NCBI RefSeq assembly: GCF_900129445.1
Contig: NZ_FQVT01000001.1
Coordinates: 372,001 to 436,000 of the forward strand
Reading direction: 5' to 3'
Source of the DNA: Salegentibacter echinorum
Lineage (GTDB): Bacteria > Bacteroidota > Bacteroidia > Flavobacteriales > Flavobacteriaceae
DNA length: 64,000 nucleotides
Shown here: positions 17,889 through 27,533 of the stretch, piece after piece
Numbering within the stretch: the first letter of the stretch is position 1
How the letters are laid out: every line of letters starts with the position of its first letter
Translations under genes and position numbers: made by a program
Notes under the pieces: generated by a model
Told to the model about the DNA's origin: nothing
The model's input: the letters and a program-made list of their open reading frames with translations, nothing else
The model's database searches: none

Positions 17889-18797
17889 CTATACTTCAAT
17901 CTTTAATCCGTTGGCTTTTAAACTAGATCTATCATCCAGGTAAAAGTCTATTCTTCCCAAATACAGACCGTAACATCCCACCTGATTTACCAGTACTTCT
18001 TTACCTATTTTATTTCTAGTTACCGTGGGTTTGTCTAAAAATGTATGCGTGTGCCCTCCAATAATGAGGTCAATATTCTCTGTGTTTTTCGCCAATTTCA
18101 TATCAGAGATTTTATCACTTTTATAGCTGTAGCCCAAATGAGAAAGACAAATCACCAAATCACAATTCTCTCGCTGCTTTAAATTCCTTGCAGTATCCTG
18201 CGCTATCTCAATGGGGTTTAGATACCTGGTTTCTTTGTAAAGGCTATCATTTACCAGACCTTTTAATTCGATACCCAGTCCAAAGACACCAATTTTCACT
18301 TCGTCTTTTTTAAAGATTTTATAGTCTCTGGTATGGCCATCCATAATCGTATTACTAAAATCGTAATTGGAGATTATAAAATCGAAATCGGCGTGAGGTA
18401 ACTGTGCGTAAAGTCCGTCTATGCCGTTATCAAAATCATGATTTCCAATAGTGGTAGCATCGTACTTCATTTTGCTCATAAGTTTGAATTCGAGTTCTCC
18501 TCCATAAAAGTTAAAATAAGGAGTTCCCTGAAAAATATCCCCGGCATCAAATAAAAGGGTATTCGGATTTTCCATTTTAATCTTTTCTATTAGACTGGCC
18601 CTTCGTGCCACGCCGCCCATATTTGGGTTTCGGGAATCATCTGGCGGGAAAGGTTCAATATGACTGTGCACATCGTTGGTGTGTAGAATTGTAATATGCT
18701 TTTGAGTGTTTGGAGCAAAAGATAGCGATAAAAGTCCGCCAAGACCTACTAAAGCGGTTGCTGCCGAAGTTTGCTGAATAAAATTCCTTCTCTTCAT
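17889..18797 (-). CDS. Metallophosphatase, N-terminal half of a split 5'-nucleotidase
   Basis: A 302-residue protein with only the calcineurin-like metal domain of UshA-type 5'-nucleotidases. Metal motifs are HTNDVHSH (D42, H44), GDIFQG, TIGNHDFD and GGHTHT. The N-terminus MKRRNFIQQTSAATALVG resembles a Tat signal (a twin arginine followed by a hydrophobic stretch), so the protein should be exported. The substrate-binding C-terminal domain, normally in the same chain, is encoded just upstream (4-bp gap). The two probably act together to remove phosphate from nucleotides in the periplasm. Exact substrate not known. Confidence 0.88.
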   Translation of the reverse strand: MKRRNFIQQTSAATALVGLGGLLSLSFAPNTQKHITILHTNDVHSHIEPFPPDDSRNPNMGGVARRASLIEKIKMENPNTLLFDAGDIFQGTPYFNFYGGELEFKLMSKMKYDATTIGNHDFDNGIDGLYAQLPHADFDFIISNYDFSNTIMDGHTRDYKIFKKDEVKIGVFGLGIELKGLVNDSLYKETRYLNPIEIAQDTARNLKQRENCDLVICLSHLGYSYKSDKISDMKLAKNTENIDLIIGGHTHTFLDKPTVTRNKIGKEVLVNQVGCYGLYLGRIDFYLDDRSSLKANGLKIEV

Positions 18798-18801
18798 AAT
18801 A

Positions 18802-19569
18802 TTATTTTCTAATAAAACGCTGGTCTTTTTTAAAACTTAGCGTATCTACCTTCTTAAAATAGTCTATCATCGCATTTCGTATCTTGTAATCTATTTTATA
18901 AAGATTTACAGGATTTTTAAAGAAATTCATATTATCGCCGCCCTCCTGTAAATAGCCGGAAGTAGCTATATAATAATTTTCATTTTCTTTAATCTCCTTA
19001 CCATTTATAAGCGCCTTTTTAACCTTATAATCCCGGTTCATGATAATTTTAATTCCACTAACCGGATGCGCGGTTTTAGCTTTCTCCAGGTAATTGAGCA
19101 TCTCTTTAATTTTGGTGCCGGTAAGCTCTGTCACTACAATTTCATTTTCAAAAGGCATTAAGGAATAGGCGCTTCGGGTAGTAACATTTCCTTTGTTAAG
19201 TCCAGATCTTATTCCGCCATAATTCAGCAGAACCATATCTAGTGTTTCGCCGGTCCTGTTTTTAAAAATGGGATTGGTTTGTTCCATGACAATATCTGCC
19301 ATCAAATTACCTACCGCAGTATTTAAATCCCCGTCACTTTTTACCATATGTTTTGGGTTATAGGCCAGGGCGCTGTCTAAGGTATTGTTGAGGTGCTTTT
19401 TGTAAGGTGCTATAAATTTGGTGATCGCAGCATCTTCCGATAGGTCTTTGTTTATTTCTATGCGATTTCCTTCAATTTTAACTGTTTGCAAATCATTTTC
19501 TTTGCAGGCCGTTAAAAGGATACCTATTAATAAAAAACAGCCAATTTTTAAAGTGTTTTTTGAGTTCAT
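18802..19569 (-). CDS. 5'-nucleotidase C-terminal domain lipoprotein
   Basis: A 255-residue protein with a lipoprotein signal (LLTACKEN, lipid-accepting Cys22) followed by the substrate-binding domain of 5'-nucleotidases: NYGGIRSGLNKGNVTTRSAY near 115-134, MPFENEIVVTELTG near 138-151, and GGDNMNFF near the end. It lacks the metallophosphatase domain, which is encoded by the next gene 4 bp away, so the classical enzyme is split with the halves in reversed gene order. It is likely anchored in the membrane and pairs with the metal subunit. Confidence 0.87.
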   Translation of the reverse strand: MNSKNTLKIGCFLLIGILLTACKENDLQTVKIEGNRIEINKDLSEDAAITKFIAPYKKHLNNTLDSALAYNPKHMVKSDGDLNTAVGNLMADIVMEQTNPIFKNRTGETLDMVLLNYGGIRSGLNKGNVTTRSAYSLMPFENEIVVTELTGTKIKEMLNYLEKAKTAHPVSGIKIIMNRDYKVKKALINGKEIKENENYYIATSGYLQEGGDNMNFFKNPVNLYKIDYKIRNAMIDYFKKVDTLSFKKDQRFIRK

Positions 19570-19918
19570 CTTGAAAATGTATTAGGAATAAAAACCAGGA
19601 GGGAAGTTAGGTAATTGAAAGCTGAAGAATAAAGCTCTGGTATTTTCATAAAACGTGTTTGGAAGCTGCAAAGATAAATAGATTATTTGAGATGTGTTTT
19701 TTTAAAGTCCAAAGTTCAAGGCTCCCGGCAAATGTAAAAAGCTGTTTCTTTTTTAACAGAAAGAATAAAGCTGTTAAATATGTTTGAAAGTAATAAATCT
19801 AAGTGCTATTTGTAGTTTACACCAATAACAAAATAAATACATTTGTGCACTAGATTTTTGTCTAATCCTACTTTAAGGAACGGGCAAGACTTTAATTTCT
19901 TTAAAATAAAAAATCGCA
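19570..19918. other. Intergenic region before dapA, 349 bp
   Basis: No gene is seen. A short AAGTTCAAGG stretch near 19706 resembles the low-complexity repeat near 44880. TACATTTG at 19838-19845 is a good -7 box for dapA. Confidence 0.5.
19838..19845 (+). promoter_or_regulatory. Putative -7 box of dapA
   Basis: TACATTTG matches TAnnTTTG exactly. The nearest TTTG upstream (19809-19812) is 25 bp away, too far for a canonical -33, so only the -7 part is supported. The leader would be about 70 bases. Confidence 0.4.
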
Positions 19919-20800
19919 ATGGAATCATTTATTGGCATGGGTGTAGCTTTAGTCACCCCTTTTAACGAAGATCTTTCGGTAGATGTAGCCGCACTGGAAA
20001 ACCTGGTGGAATTTCAAATTGAAAATGGGGTAGATTATCTTGTTGTATTAGGGACAACCGCCGAATATGCCTGCCTTACTTTGGCCGAAAAGCAATTGGT
20101 GAAAGAGACGGTGATAAAACAAAATAATAAAAGATTACCATTGGTATTGGGGGTTGGTTCTAATAACACCCTTGCCGTTTGTGAGGAATTAAAATCTGGC
20201 GATTTTACAGGTTTTGATGCAATTTTATCTGTATCACCATTTTATAATAAACCAACTCAAGAAGGAATTTACCAGCATTTTAAAGCGGTATCGGCTGCCA
20301 CAGAATTACCTATAATTCTTTATAACGTGCCGGGTAGGACTGCGTCTAATATGTTGCCGGAAACTGTTGCCAGAATCGCTGCCGATTGTACGAATATCAT
20401 TGGAGTAAAAGAAGCATCTGGTAATATGGCACAGGCTATGAAATTGATTAGCCTGGTCCCGAATGATTTTCTGGTTATTTCTGGAGAAGATATGCTTACC
20501 CTGCCTATGATATTGGCCGGAGGAAAAGGAGTGATTTCGGTAATTGGCCAGGGCTTACCTTCCGAATTCTCTGAATTGGTTTCTCTGGGCTTAGCTAATG
20601 AGGCTACAGAAGCTTATAAAATTCAGTATAAGCTCCTGGAGTCTATGGAGCTTATTTTTGCTGAAGGGAACCCCGCCGGAATTAAAACGATTTTAGCTCA
20701 AAAGAATATTATTCAGAATTATCTAAGATTACCACTGGTGAAAGCAAGCGCCGAACTTCAGCAAAAAATATCAGATTTTCTTAAAAACCTGGAAGCTTAA
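19919..20800 (+). CDS. dapA: 4-hydroxy-tetrahydrodipicolinate synthase
   Basis: Condenses pyruvate with aspartate semialdehyde, the first committed step of the diaminopimelate/lysine pathway. The 293-residue TIM barrel shows the Schiff-base lysine K164 in GVKEASGN, the catalytic tyrosine Y135 in LYNVPGR, and the GTT segment (45-47) that contacts pyruvate. Cytoplasmic tetramer in known relatives. It stands alone here, not in a dap operon. The TAA is followed by non-coding DNA with a CCTTCCCT hairpin. Confidence 0.96.
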   Translation: MESFIGMGVALVTPFNEDLSVDVAALENLVEFQIENGVDYLVVLGTTAEYACLTLAEKQLVKETVIKQNNKRLPLVLGVGSNNTLAVCEELKSGDFTGFDAILSVSPFYNKPTQEGIYQHFKAVSAATELPIILYNVPGRTASNMLPETVARIAADCTNIIGVKEASGNMAQAMKLISLVPNDFLVISGEDMLTLPMILAGGKGVISVIGQGLPSEFSELVSLGLANEATEAYKIQYKLLESMELIFAEGNPAGIKTILAQKNIIQNYLRLPLVKASAELQQKISDFLKNLEA

Positions 20801-21198
20801 GTGGAGGTTGTGAGTTGTGGGTTCACATTAGAGGCATTGGAAATTGCCAGAAATGTTTAAGATTTCAATGATTTTTAGGATAAACTAATTTTACCTTATT
20901 GAATTCACCTTACCTGTTAACCCTTCCGACTTCTTCCGTATAGCATAAGAAGCCACCTTCCCTGCGAAGGGAAGGAGCGCTTTTAATTCATTTAATCCCA
21001 TAGGCTTGACTCTCTTCTTTCTTGGGGCTTTAAAGTCTTTTTGACTTATTTAATTTTAAGCGATAGCTATTAAACATCTGTAATACATTGATTTAAATAT
21101 TAAGTCAATAAACGATGTAGAAGCACGAAAGACAGGTGATTAACATTGATGTTTTGATAGTGTCGATTTGAAATTCAAACCACAAACTAAAGAAAAAA
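20801..21198. other. Intergenic region between dapA and yidC
   Basis: No gene is seen. It holds the CCTTCCCT palindrome at 20956-20975 and ends with the yidC terminator. No start codon here opens a frame with family-like sequence. Confidence 0.5.
20956..20975. repeat. Short perfect palindrome CCTTCCCT-GCGA-AGGGAAGG
   Basis: An 8-bp perfect stem with a GCGA loop in non-coding DNA, preceded by pyrimidine-rich sequence. Similar CTTCCCT/AGGGAAG palindromes are widespread small repeats in Bacteroidota genomes. It has no T-run on the plus strand after it beyond GCGCTTTT, so a terminator role for dapA is possible but weak. Confidence 0.5.
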
Positions 21199-21230
21199 TG
21201 CCACGTTTTGCATTTCTGCAAGAACGTGGC
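21193..21230 (-). terminator. Rho-independent terminator of yidC
   Basis: On the minus strand a long hairpin (outer arms GCCACGTT/AACGTGGC, inner arms TTGCA/TGCAA with a 4-base loop) is followed by ATTTTTTC. It lies about 55 bp after the yidC stop. The sequence could also stop transcripts coming from dapA. Confidence 0.8.
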
Positions 21231-21286
21231 AATTTTGTTTAATCTTCAGTGTGCTTTTTCTTACACTAAAGGTTCTATTTTAAAGC

Positions 21287-23164
21287 TTACTTTTTCTTTT
21301 GTTGTTGCTTTTTCTGTTCTTCAGCCTGCTCCATCATTTCCTGCATCTTACGGGTAAACCTATTTTGCTTTTTAGGTTTTTTCTTGTTGGCCTGGATCTT
21401 TGCGTGAATTTTATCTTCATCAATGATTACGTGCTTAATCACTAACATAATCCCTATAGTAATTAAGTTAGACGTGAAGTAATACAGAGAAAGTCCACTG
21501 GCGTAATTGTTGAAGAAAATAAGCATAAACAGCGGTGATAAGTACATTATAAACTTCATGTTGGGCATTCCAGGCTGTTGGGCTTGTTGCATATTTTGTC
21601 CCGTGGTCATCATCATATAAATAAAAATCGCGATAGAAGCCAAAATAGGGAATAAGCTCACGTGGTCACCATAAAACGGAATGTTAAACGGTAAATTAGC
21701 GATAACATCATAGCTAGAAAGATCGTCTGCCCATAAAAAGCTTTTTTGCCTAATTTGAAATGCACTTGGGAAGAACTGGAACAAGGCATAGAAAACCGGA
21801 ATTTGCATTAAAGCCGGTAAACACCCACTCATAGGGCTGGCGCCAGCTTTACTGTACAGCTTCATGGTTTCCTGCTGTTTCTTCATCGCATTGTCCTTAT
21901 ACTTTTCATTAATCTCATTAATCTCTGGCCTTAGCACCTTCATTTTGGCTTGTGAGAGATAAGATTTATAGGTTACGGGCGAAAGCACAATACGCACCAC
22001 AATAGTCATCACGATAATCGCGATCCCGTAGCTGGGTAGAACTCCGCTAAGGAAAGCAAAGAAAGGAATGAATACATATTTATTTATCCAACCAAAAATT
22101 CCCCAGCCCAGCGGAACTATTTCATCCAGGTTACGGTTATAATCGTTTAAAATTTTATAATCTGTGGGACCATAGTACCAGTTCATATTGTAGTTAAGTT
22201 CCCCGCCATTTAATTCTAAAGGTAAACTCGCAGAGAACTTTTTAGTATAAACAGTATCTACTTCTTCGTCCTGTACCAGGTTTTCTGAGGTGAATCTTCC
22301 TCGTTTAAAATTTGTATCAGTAAGTAAAATGGAAGTGAAAAAGTGTTGTTTAAAAGCTACATAAGAAATATCCTCATCTTCAGCTTCTTCGTGATCGCCG
22401 GCTCCTAAATTATCATCATCGCCACCATCATATTCATAAATAAGATCTGTGTACCTGTTTTCATAAGAAATACTCTTGGCGTGACGATAGCCTTTAAGTT
22501 TCCAATCTAAATTAATATCCTGTGAACTATTAAAAACTCCACTAAGTCCTTGTGAACGTATGCTAAAATCTAACATATATTCACCCGGTTTCAGCACATA
22601 CCTGTACTCTAAAAAAGCGTCTTCAGATACCTTTAATTTCATGGAAAGTATATGGTTCTCTCCATTTTTGGTCACTTCGGGTTCAAAATAAAGATTTTCA
22701 GTATCTAAATTTCTGCCGTCTGTAGTTGTAAAGTTAATATTGAAAGATGCATTACCATCTTTAATAAGATAAAGCGGAATAGAATCATAAGTTTTAAAGT
22801 TGGTTAACCTGGCTTCAGAAATATAACCCCCTTTATTATCTATTTTCAGCTCTAAAACATCATTAGAGATAACGGTAGTGTGTTCTTTAGCAGACGGAAG
22901 ACTGGCAGAATATCCAAAAGCTCCCAAACGTTCATTAGCCTTGGCAAGTGCAGTAGAGTCGGTAGCTGGAGCAGATTGTTCTTGTTGATTTGCCTGTTGA
23001 GGCTCATTAGCATCTGTATTACCGGGAACTTCTACCTGTTCGGTTTCCTGTTGCGATTCCAATTCTTCTTCGGTTGGACTATTGTTGTATAACATCCAAA
23101 GTAGAATTCCACCAATAAGTATAAATCCAATTAAGGATTGAACATCAAATTTCTTTTCTTCCAT
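21287..23164 (-). CDS. yidC: Membrane protein insertase YidC
   Basis: Inserts and folds inner-membrane proteins, with or without SecYEG. The 625 residues have the Gram-negative layout: one N-terminal membrane helix (about 8-25), a Gln/Glu-rich linker, a large periplasmic beta-domain (about 75-340), and a conserved C-terminal core with five helices (about 365-590; GIAIIVMTIVVRIVLSPVTY, PVFYALFQFF). The tail is very rich in lysine and glutamine, as expected for a ribosome-contacting end. pyrG lies 51 bp upstream in the same direction, a pairing common in Bacteroidota. Confidence 0.96.
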   Translation of the reverse strand: MEEKKFDVQSLIGFILIGGILLWMLYNNSPTEEELESQQETEQVEVPGNTDANEPQQANQQEQSAPATDSTALAKANERLGAFGYSASLPSAKEHTTVISNDVLELKIDNKGGYISEARLTNFKTYDSIPLYLIKDGNASFNINFTTTDGRNLDTENLYFEPEVTKNGENHILSMKLKVSEDAFLEYRYVLKPGEYMLDFSIRSQGLSGVFNSSQDINLDWKLKGYRHAKSISYENRYTDLIYEYDGGDDDNLGAGDHEEAEDEDISYVAFKQHFFTSILLTDTNFKRGRFTSENLVQDEEVDTVYTKKFSASLPLELNGGELNYNMNWYYGPTDYKILNDYNRNLDEIVPLGWGIFGWINKYVFIPFFAFLSGVLPSYGIAIIVMTIVVRIVLSPVTYKSYLSQAKMKVLRPEINEINEKYKDNAMKKQQETMKLYSKAGASPMSGCLPALMQIPVFYALFQFFPSAFQIRQKSFLWADDLSSYDVIANLPFNIPFYGDHVSLFPILASIAIFIYMMMTTGQNMQQAQQPGMPNMKFIMYLSPLFMLIFFNNYASGLSLYYFTSNLITIGIMLVIKHVIIDEDKIHAKIQANKKKPKKQNRFTRKMQEMMEQAEEQKKQQQKKK

Positions 23165-23215
23165 GCTTTTCTAAACTATAACTTGCATTGGTCAATAAAC
23201 CGACCATTATTGTTT

Positions 23216-24874
<1,659 letters not shown>

Positions 24875-25039
24875 TTATTCAGGGCGCTAAATTACGAAGA
24901 AGAATAGAAAGGGCGTTAATTTTAAACTGAATATTTTTACAGCATATCCACAGTCAAAAAACAGAAGATTTTAATTAAAATTCAGCTTTTATTTTCTTCG
25001 GAATAAAGAAGTTAAGCTGGGCACTAAGGCTGGAAAACC

Positions 25040-25276
25040 TTAGGGTTTGGGGAGCTTTCTACGTATATCCCTAAGCAAGCCTTCCATTCCATTCACTTTT
25101 AGTTCGAATACCTCGCTCATTTGCCGGCCAAGTTTACCCTCGGGAAAACCTTTTTGCCGGTACCAAACCAAATAGTATTCGGGGATATCACTTAAGTAGG
25201 AACCTTTGTATTTTCCAAAGTGCATTTTGGCATGTGCGAGTTCTAAAAGGGCTTTGCGGTTTGGTGTGATGCTCAT
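25040..25276 (-). CDS. DUF3820 family protein
   Basis: A 78-residue soluble protein with the DUF3820 pattern: MHFGKYKGSYLSDIPEYYLV (residues 18-37), then a YRQKGFPEGKLG turn. The function is unknown, although the family is sometimes described as quorum-sensing-linked. Its ATG overlaps the stop of the response-regulator gene by 4 bases, so it is the last gene of a translationally coupled operon. A link with signalling comes only from this position. Confidence 0.8.
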   Translation of the reverse strand: MSITPNRKALLELAHAKMHFGKYKGSYLSDIPEYYLVWYRQKGFPEGKLGRQMSEVFELKVNGMEGLLRDIRRKLPKP

Positions 25277-25644
25277 TTAACCTGTTGTAGCAGAAAGGAA
25301 AGTTCAGAAATTTTATCTTTATTCAACGGCTTTTCCACATATTCCACAACTGAAGGATATTCTTTGGATTTTTGTAAATCTATCTCGCTGGTGCTGGATG
25401 TAAGGATGATAATCTTATGTGGATGCTTCTTAAGGTTTAAAGAATCTAGAAATTCCCAGCCATTCATTTCGGGCATATTCAAATCTAAAAAAATAAGGCT
25501 TGCCTGTTTTTCACCTACAAATTTTAAAGCTTCCAGAGGATTGGTGAAGTCTAAAACCTGTTCTTTAAAACCCGCTACCTCTAGTAGTTTTCGGGTAATA
25601 AAATTAGCGATGGGCTGGTCGTCTATTAAAATAATGGAATTCAT
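25273..25644 (-). CDS. Stand-alone response regulator receiver
   Basis: A 123-residue receiver domain without an output domain, like CheY/Spo0F. The phospho-acceptor is D54 in IFLDLNMPEMNGW, the acidic pair is D8-D9 in LIDDQ, and the conserved lysine lies in VEKPLNK near 107. It overlaps both neighbours by 4 bases: upstream a sensor with an H-box but no ATPase, downstream DUF3820. It probably passes or buffers phosphate in a relay; partners outside the window would be needed. Confidence 0.9.
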   Translation of the reverse strand: MNSIILIDDQPIANFITRKLLEVAGFKEQVLDFTNPLEALKFVGEKQASLIFLDLNMPEMNGWEFLDSLNLKKHPHKIIILTSSTSEIDLQKSKEYPSVVEYVEKPLNKDKISELSFLLQQVK

Positions 25645-26507
25645 AATTCCTTTGCTTTTAATTGGGTTAATTCTGTAGTGGCAGTTTTGATGACTTCCTG
25701 TAAAACTTGATCCATTTCGTCAGAAGATTGTATGAGCTTGGGAACCAGTTCTGTTCTGCAAGTTGCATCGTCAAAAACTTCAAAGAGCTGAACAATTCCT
25801 TGAATTCTCGATAAAGGTTCCCGAACATTATGGGCGTTTAAAGCTGAAATATGGAGTAATTTTTCATTTTTTTCCACTACTTCTTTAGTACGTTCTTCAA
25901 TAACCTGCTTTTGGTTCTCTACAATCTTATGGATTTTTGCGTTCTGGCTCTTAATTAAATCTAGCGCTTGTAGCAGCGACTTGTTTTTATGATCTAATTG
26001 CTCTTGTAAATAGATCTCTTGAAATTTTGCCTGAAAACTGTCGCTAATCAATCTTAGCATTTCGATATCTCCAACATCAAAAGGCTTGTTCGCATCGGCT
26101 ACCAGGGAAACGGTAAAATGTAATTCCATTTTTTTAAAACTCCAGCACCATAAACTTGGATGAACAAGATTTATTTTGGGAATATCTTTTATTAAAATAG
26201 ACGGAATCTTTTGAGACTTAACCGGAATGCCATCTTCCAGGATTTTTATTTCGTGAGGAAGTAAATGTTCTTCGGAAATAAGACTGAATTCCCCACGAAT
26301 ATTGTTTTGAGAATAGACTAAAAAATTGCCGTCTTGATTTAAGCTGATTCTAAAAACGTGAAAATTTAGCAGGTATTTTAGAAAACGCACAGCGACTTGT
26401 GAAACTTCTTCCAGATTTTTACAAGAATTTAAATTGTTGCTGAATTTGGAATAAGTTTCATAAGTGATGCGGTAAACCCTGGAGTTTTTATTTTCTAAAG
26501 ATTTCAT
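25641..26507 (-). CDS. GAF-like sensor with HisKA-type H-box but no ATPase domain
   Basis: A 288-residue soluble protein. Residues about 25-165 form a GAF-like sensor region, 165-222 a long coiled coil, and 222-280 a dimerisation/phosphoacceptor-like helix with H226 in ALNAHNVREPLSRIQGI, which resembles the SHDLRNPL H-box. The chain stops there, with no N, G1 or G2 boxes, so it cannot phosphorylate itself. It may be a phosphotransfer protein or a partner for another kinase. It overlaps the receiver gene by 4 bases and follows the AhpD-like gene after 14 bases. No frameshift is seen that would hide a lost ATPase domain, since the receiver begins at once. Confidence 0.75.
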   Translation of the reverse strand: MKSLENKNSRVYRITYETYSKFSNNLNSCKNLEEVSQVAVRFLKYLLNFHVFRISLNQDGNFLVYSQNNIRGEFSLISEEHLLPHEIKILEDGIPVKSQKIPSILIKDIPKINLVHPSLWCWSFKKMELHFTVSLVADANKPFDVGDIEMLRLISDSFQAKFQEIYLQEQLDHKNKSLLQALDLIKSQNAKIHKIVENQKQVIEERTKEVVEKNEKLLHISALNAHNVREPLSRIQGIVQLFEVFDDATCRTELVPKLIQSSDEMDQVLQEVIKTATTELTQLKAKEL

Positions 26508-26521
26508 ACGTTAACAGAACC

Positions 26522-27094
26522 TTATTCTGGAGTTTCCAGTAGCTCGTTGTCTATTTTAATTCCTGAAACATCGGCTATTGTATTAAGCATATTTACCAAA
26601 TCTGCCTGGGCCATAAGTTCCTGGATTTCTTTTTTAGAAAATCCCGCTTTTTCCAATTCAGCAAAATCCTGGTCTGAAACTTCATTGTGATTTAGCGCAG
26701 CGCTGGTAACAATTTTAACAGCGGTACGAAAACTAGCAGGCATAGAAGGGGAGTTCATATTTTCAGTAGCTTTAAAGCCTTTTTCTTCAGAAATCATCGC
26801 ACTCATACTATCGGCAAAAATACCGTGAGCGTGAGAACAATAGCTGCAGCCACGTTGTTTCGATACATTGTAAATAATTAACTGTTTTAAGACATTTGGA
26901 ACCTCACCTTCCATTAAGGTGTTCTTTAATTTGCTCCAATTGCCTTTTAAAAGTGTAGCATTATCTCCCTGGCATTTAAACCAATTTAACACAAAGGGAA
27001 GTTGTAGTGTTTTTTTAGTGTCATCGTAAATGGTCTGAACCTCTGGGGTAGCCTCCTCGTAGGAAACCATAGGGTAACGCGCGGTTGAATTCAT
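26522..27094 (-). CDS. Carboxymuconolactone decarboxylase / AhpD-like protein
   Basis: A 190-residue alpha-helical protein with the AhpD active-site pattern RGCSYCSHAHGIF: C83 and C86 as the redox pair and H90 three residues on. Such proteins act in peroxide or thiol redox reactions; carboxymuconolactone decarboxylation itself is unlikely outside an aromatic degradation cluster. It is the first gene of a likely operon with the sensor, receiver and DUF3820 genes, which hints at redox-linked signalling. No signal peptide. Confidence 0.85.
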   Translation of the reverse strand: MNSTARYPMVSYEEATPEVQTIYDDTKKTLQLPFVLNWFKCQGDNATLLKGNWSKLKNTLMEGEVPNVLKQLIIYNVSKQRGCSYCSHAHGIFADSMSAMISEEKGFKATENMNSPSMPASFRTAVKIVTSAALNHNEVSDQDFAELEKAGFSKKEIQELMAQADLVNMLNTIADVSGIKIDNELLETPE

Positions 27095-27533
27095 TTTAGT
27101 AGAAATTTGAAATAGAAATTGGGTTTATAAAGATTGCACGAAGTAAATTAATTTTTTTAAATCATCCCAATATATTATTTGATATTTATCGTTTATTTAA
27201 CAAATGATTGATTTTACTCCAATGAGAACCATGAAAATCAAGATTTTTTTGCTCATTTGAAGAATTTTGCTTTTCGTATCACTTGGCTACGGAGAGATAA
27301 GAGTGAAACATATGGAACAAAAATGTGGAATTTTAGTCAATGTAAAAGGTTTTTATGACTTCATTTATAAGTGGTTTCAAAAAAGCAATTTTTTTCTTAA
27401 TTAAAAGTTTCTTTAACTCAGAAACGCAAATTTTATAAAGGTTAAATAATTGATAATTATAAAGATATTATCATTCTAATTTTCTGTTTTTTCTATCTTC
27501 AATTTTGATAAATCAACCTAAATTAAAAAATTT
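27095..27533. other. Intergenic region before the GH3 gene, 439 bp
   Basis: AT-rich. A possible tiny frame at 27231-27404 starting MKIKIFLLI is stopped after nine codons and is not supported as a gene. No repeat from elsewhere in the window is found here. Promoters for both divergent neighbours must lie in it, but no clear box was chosen. Confidence 0.45.
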
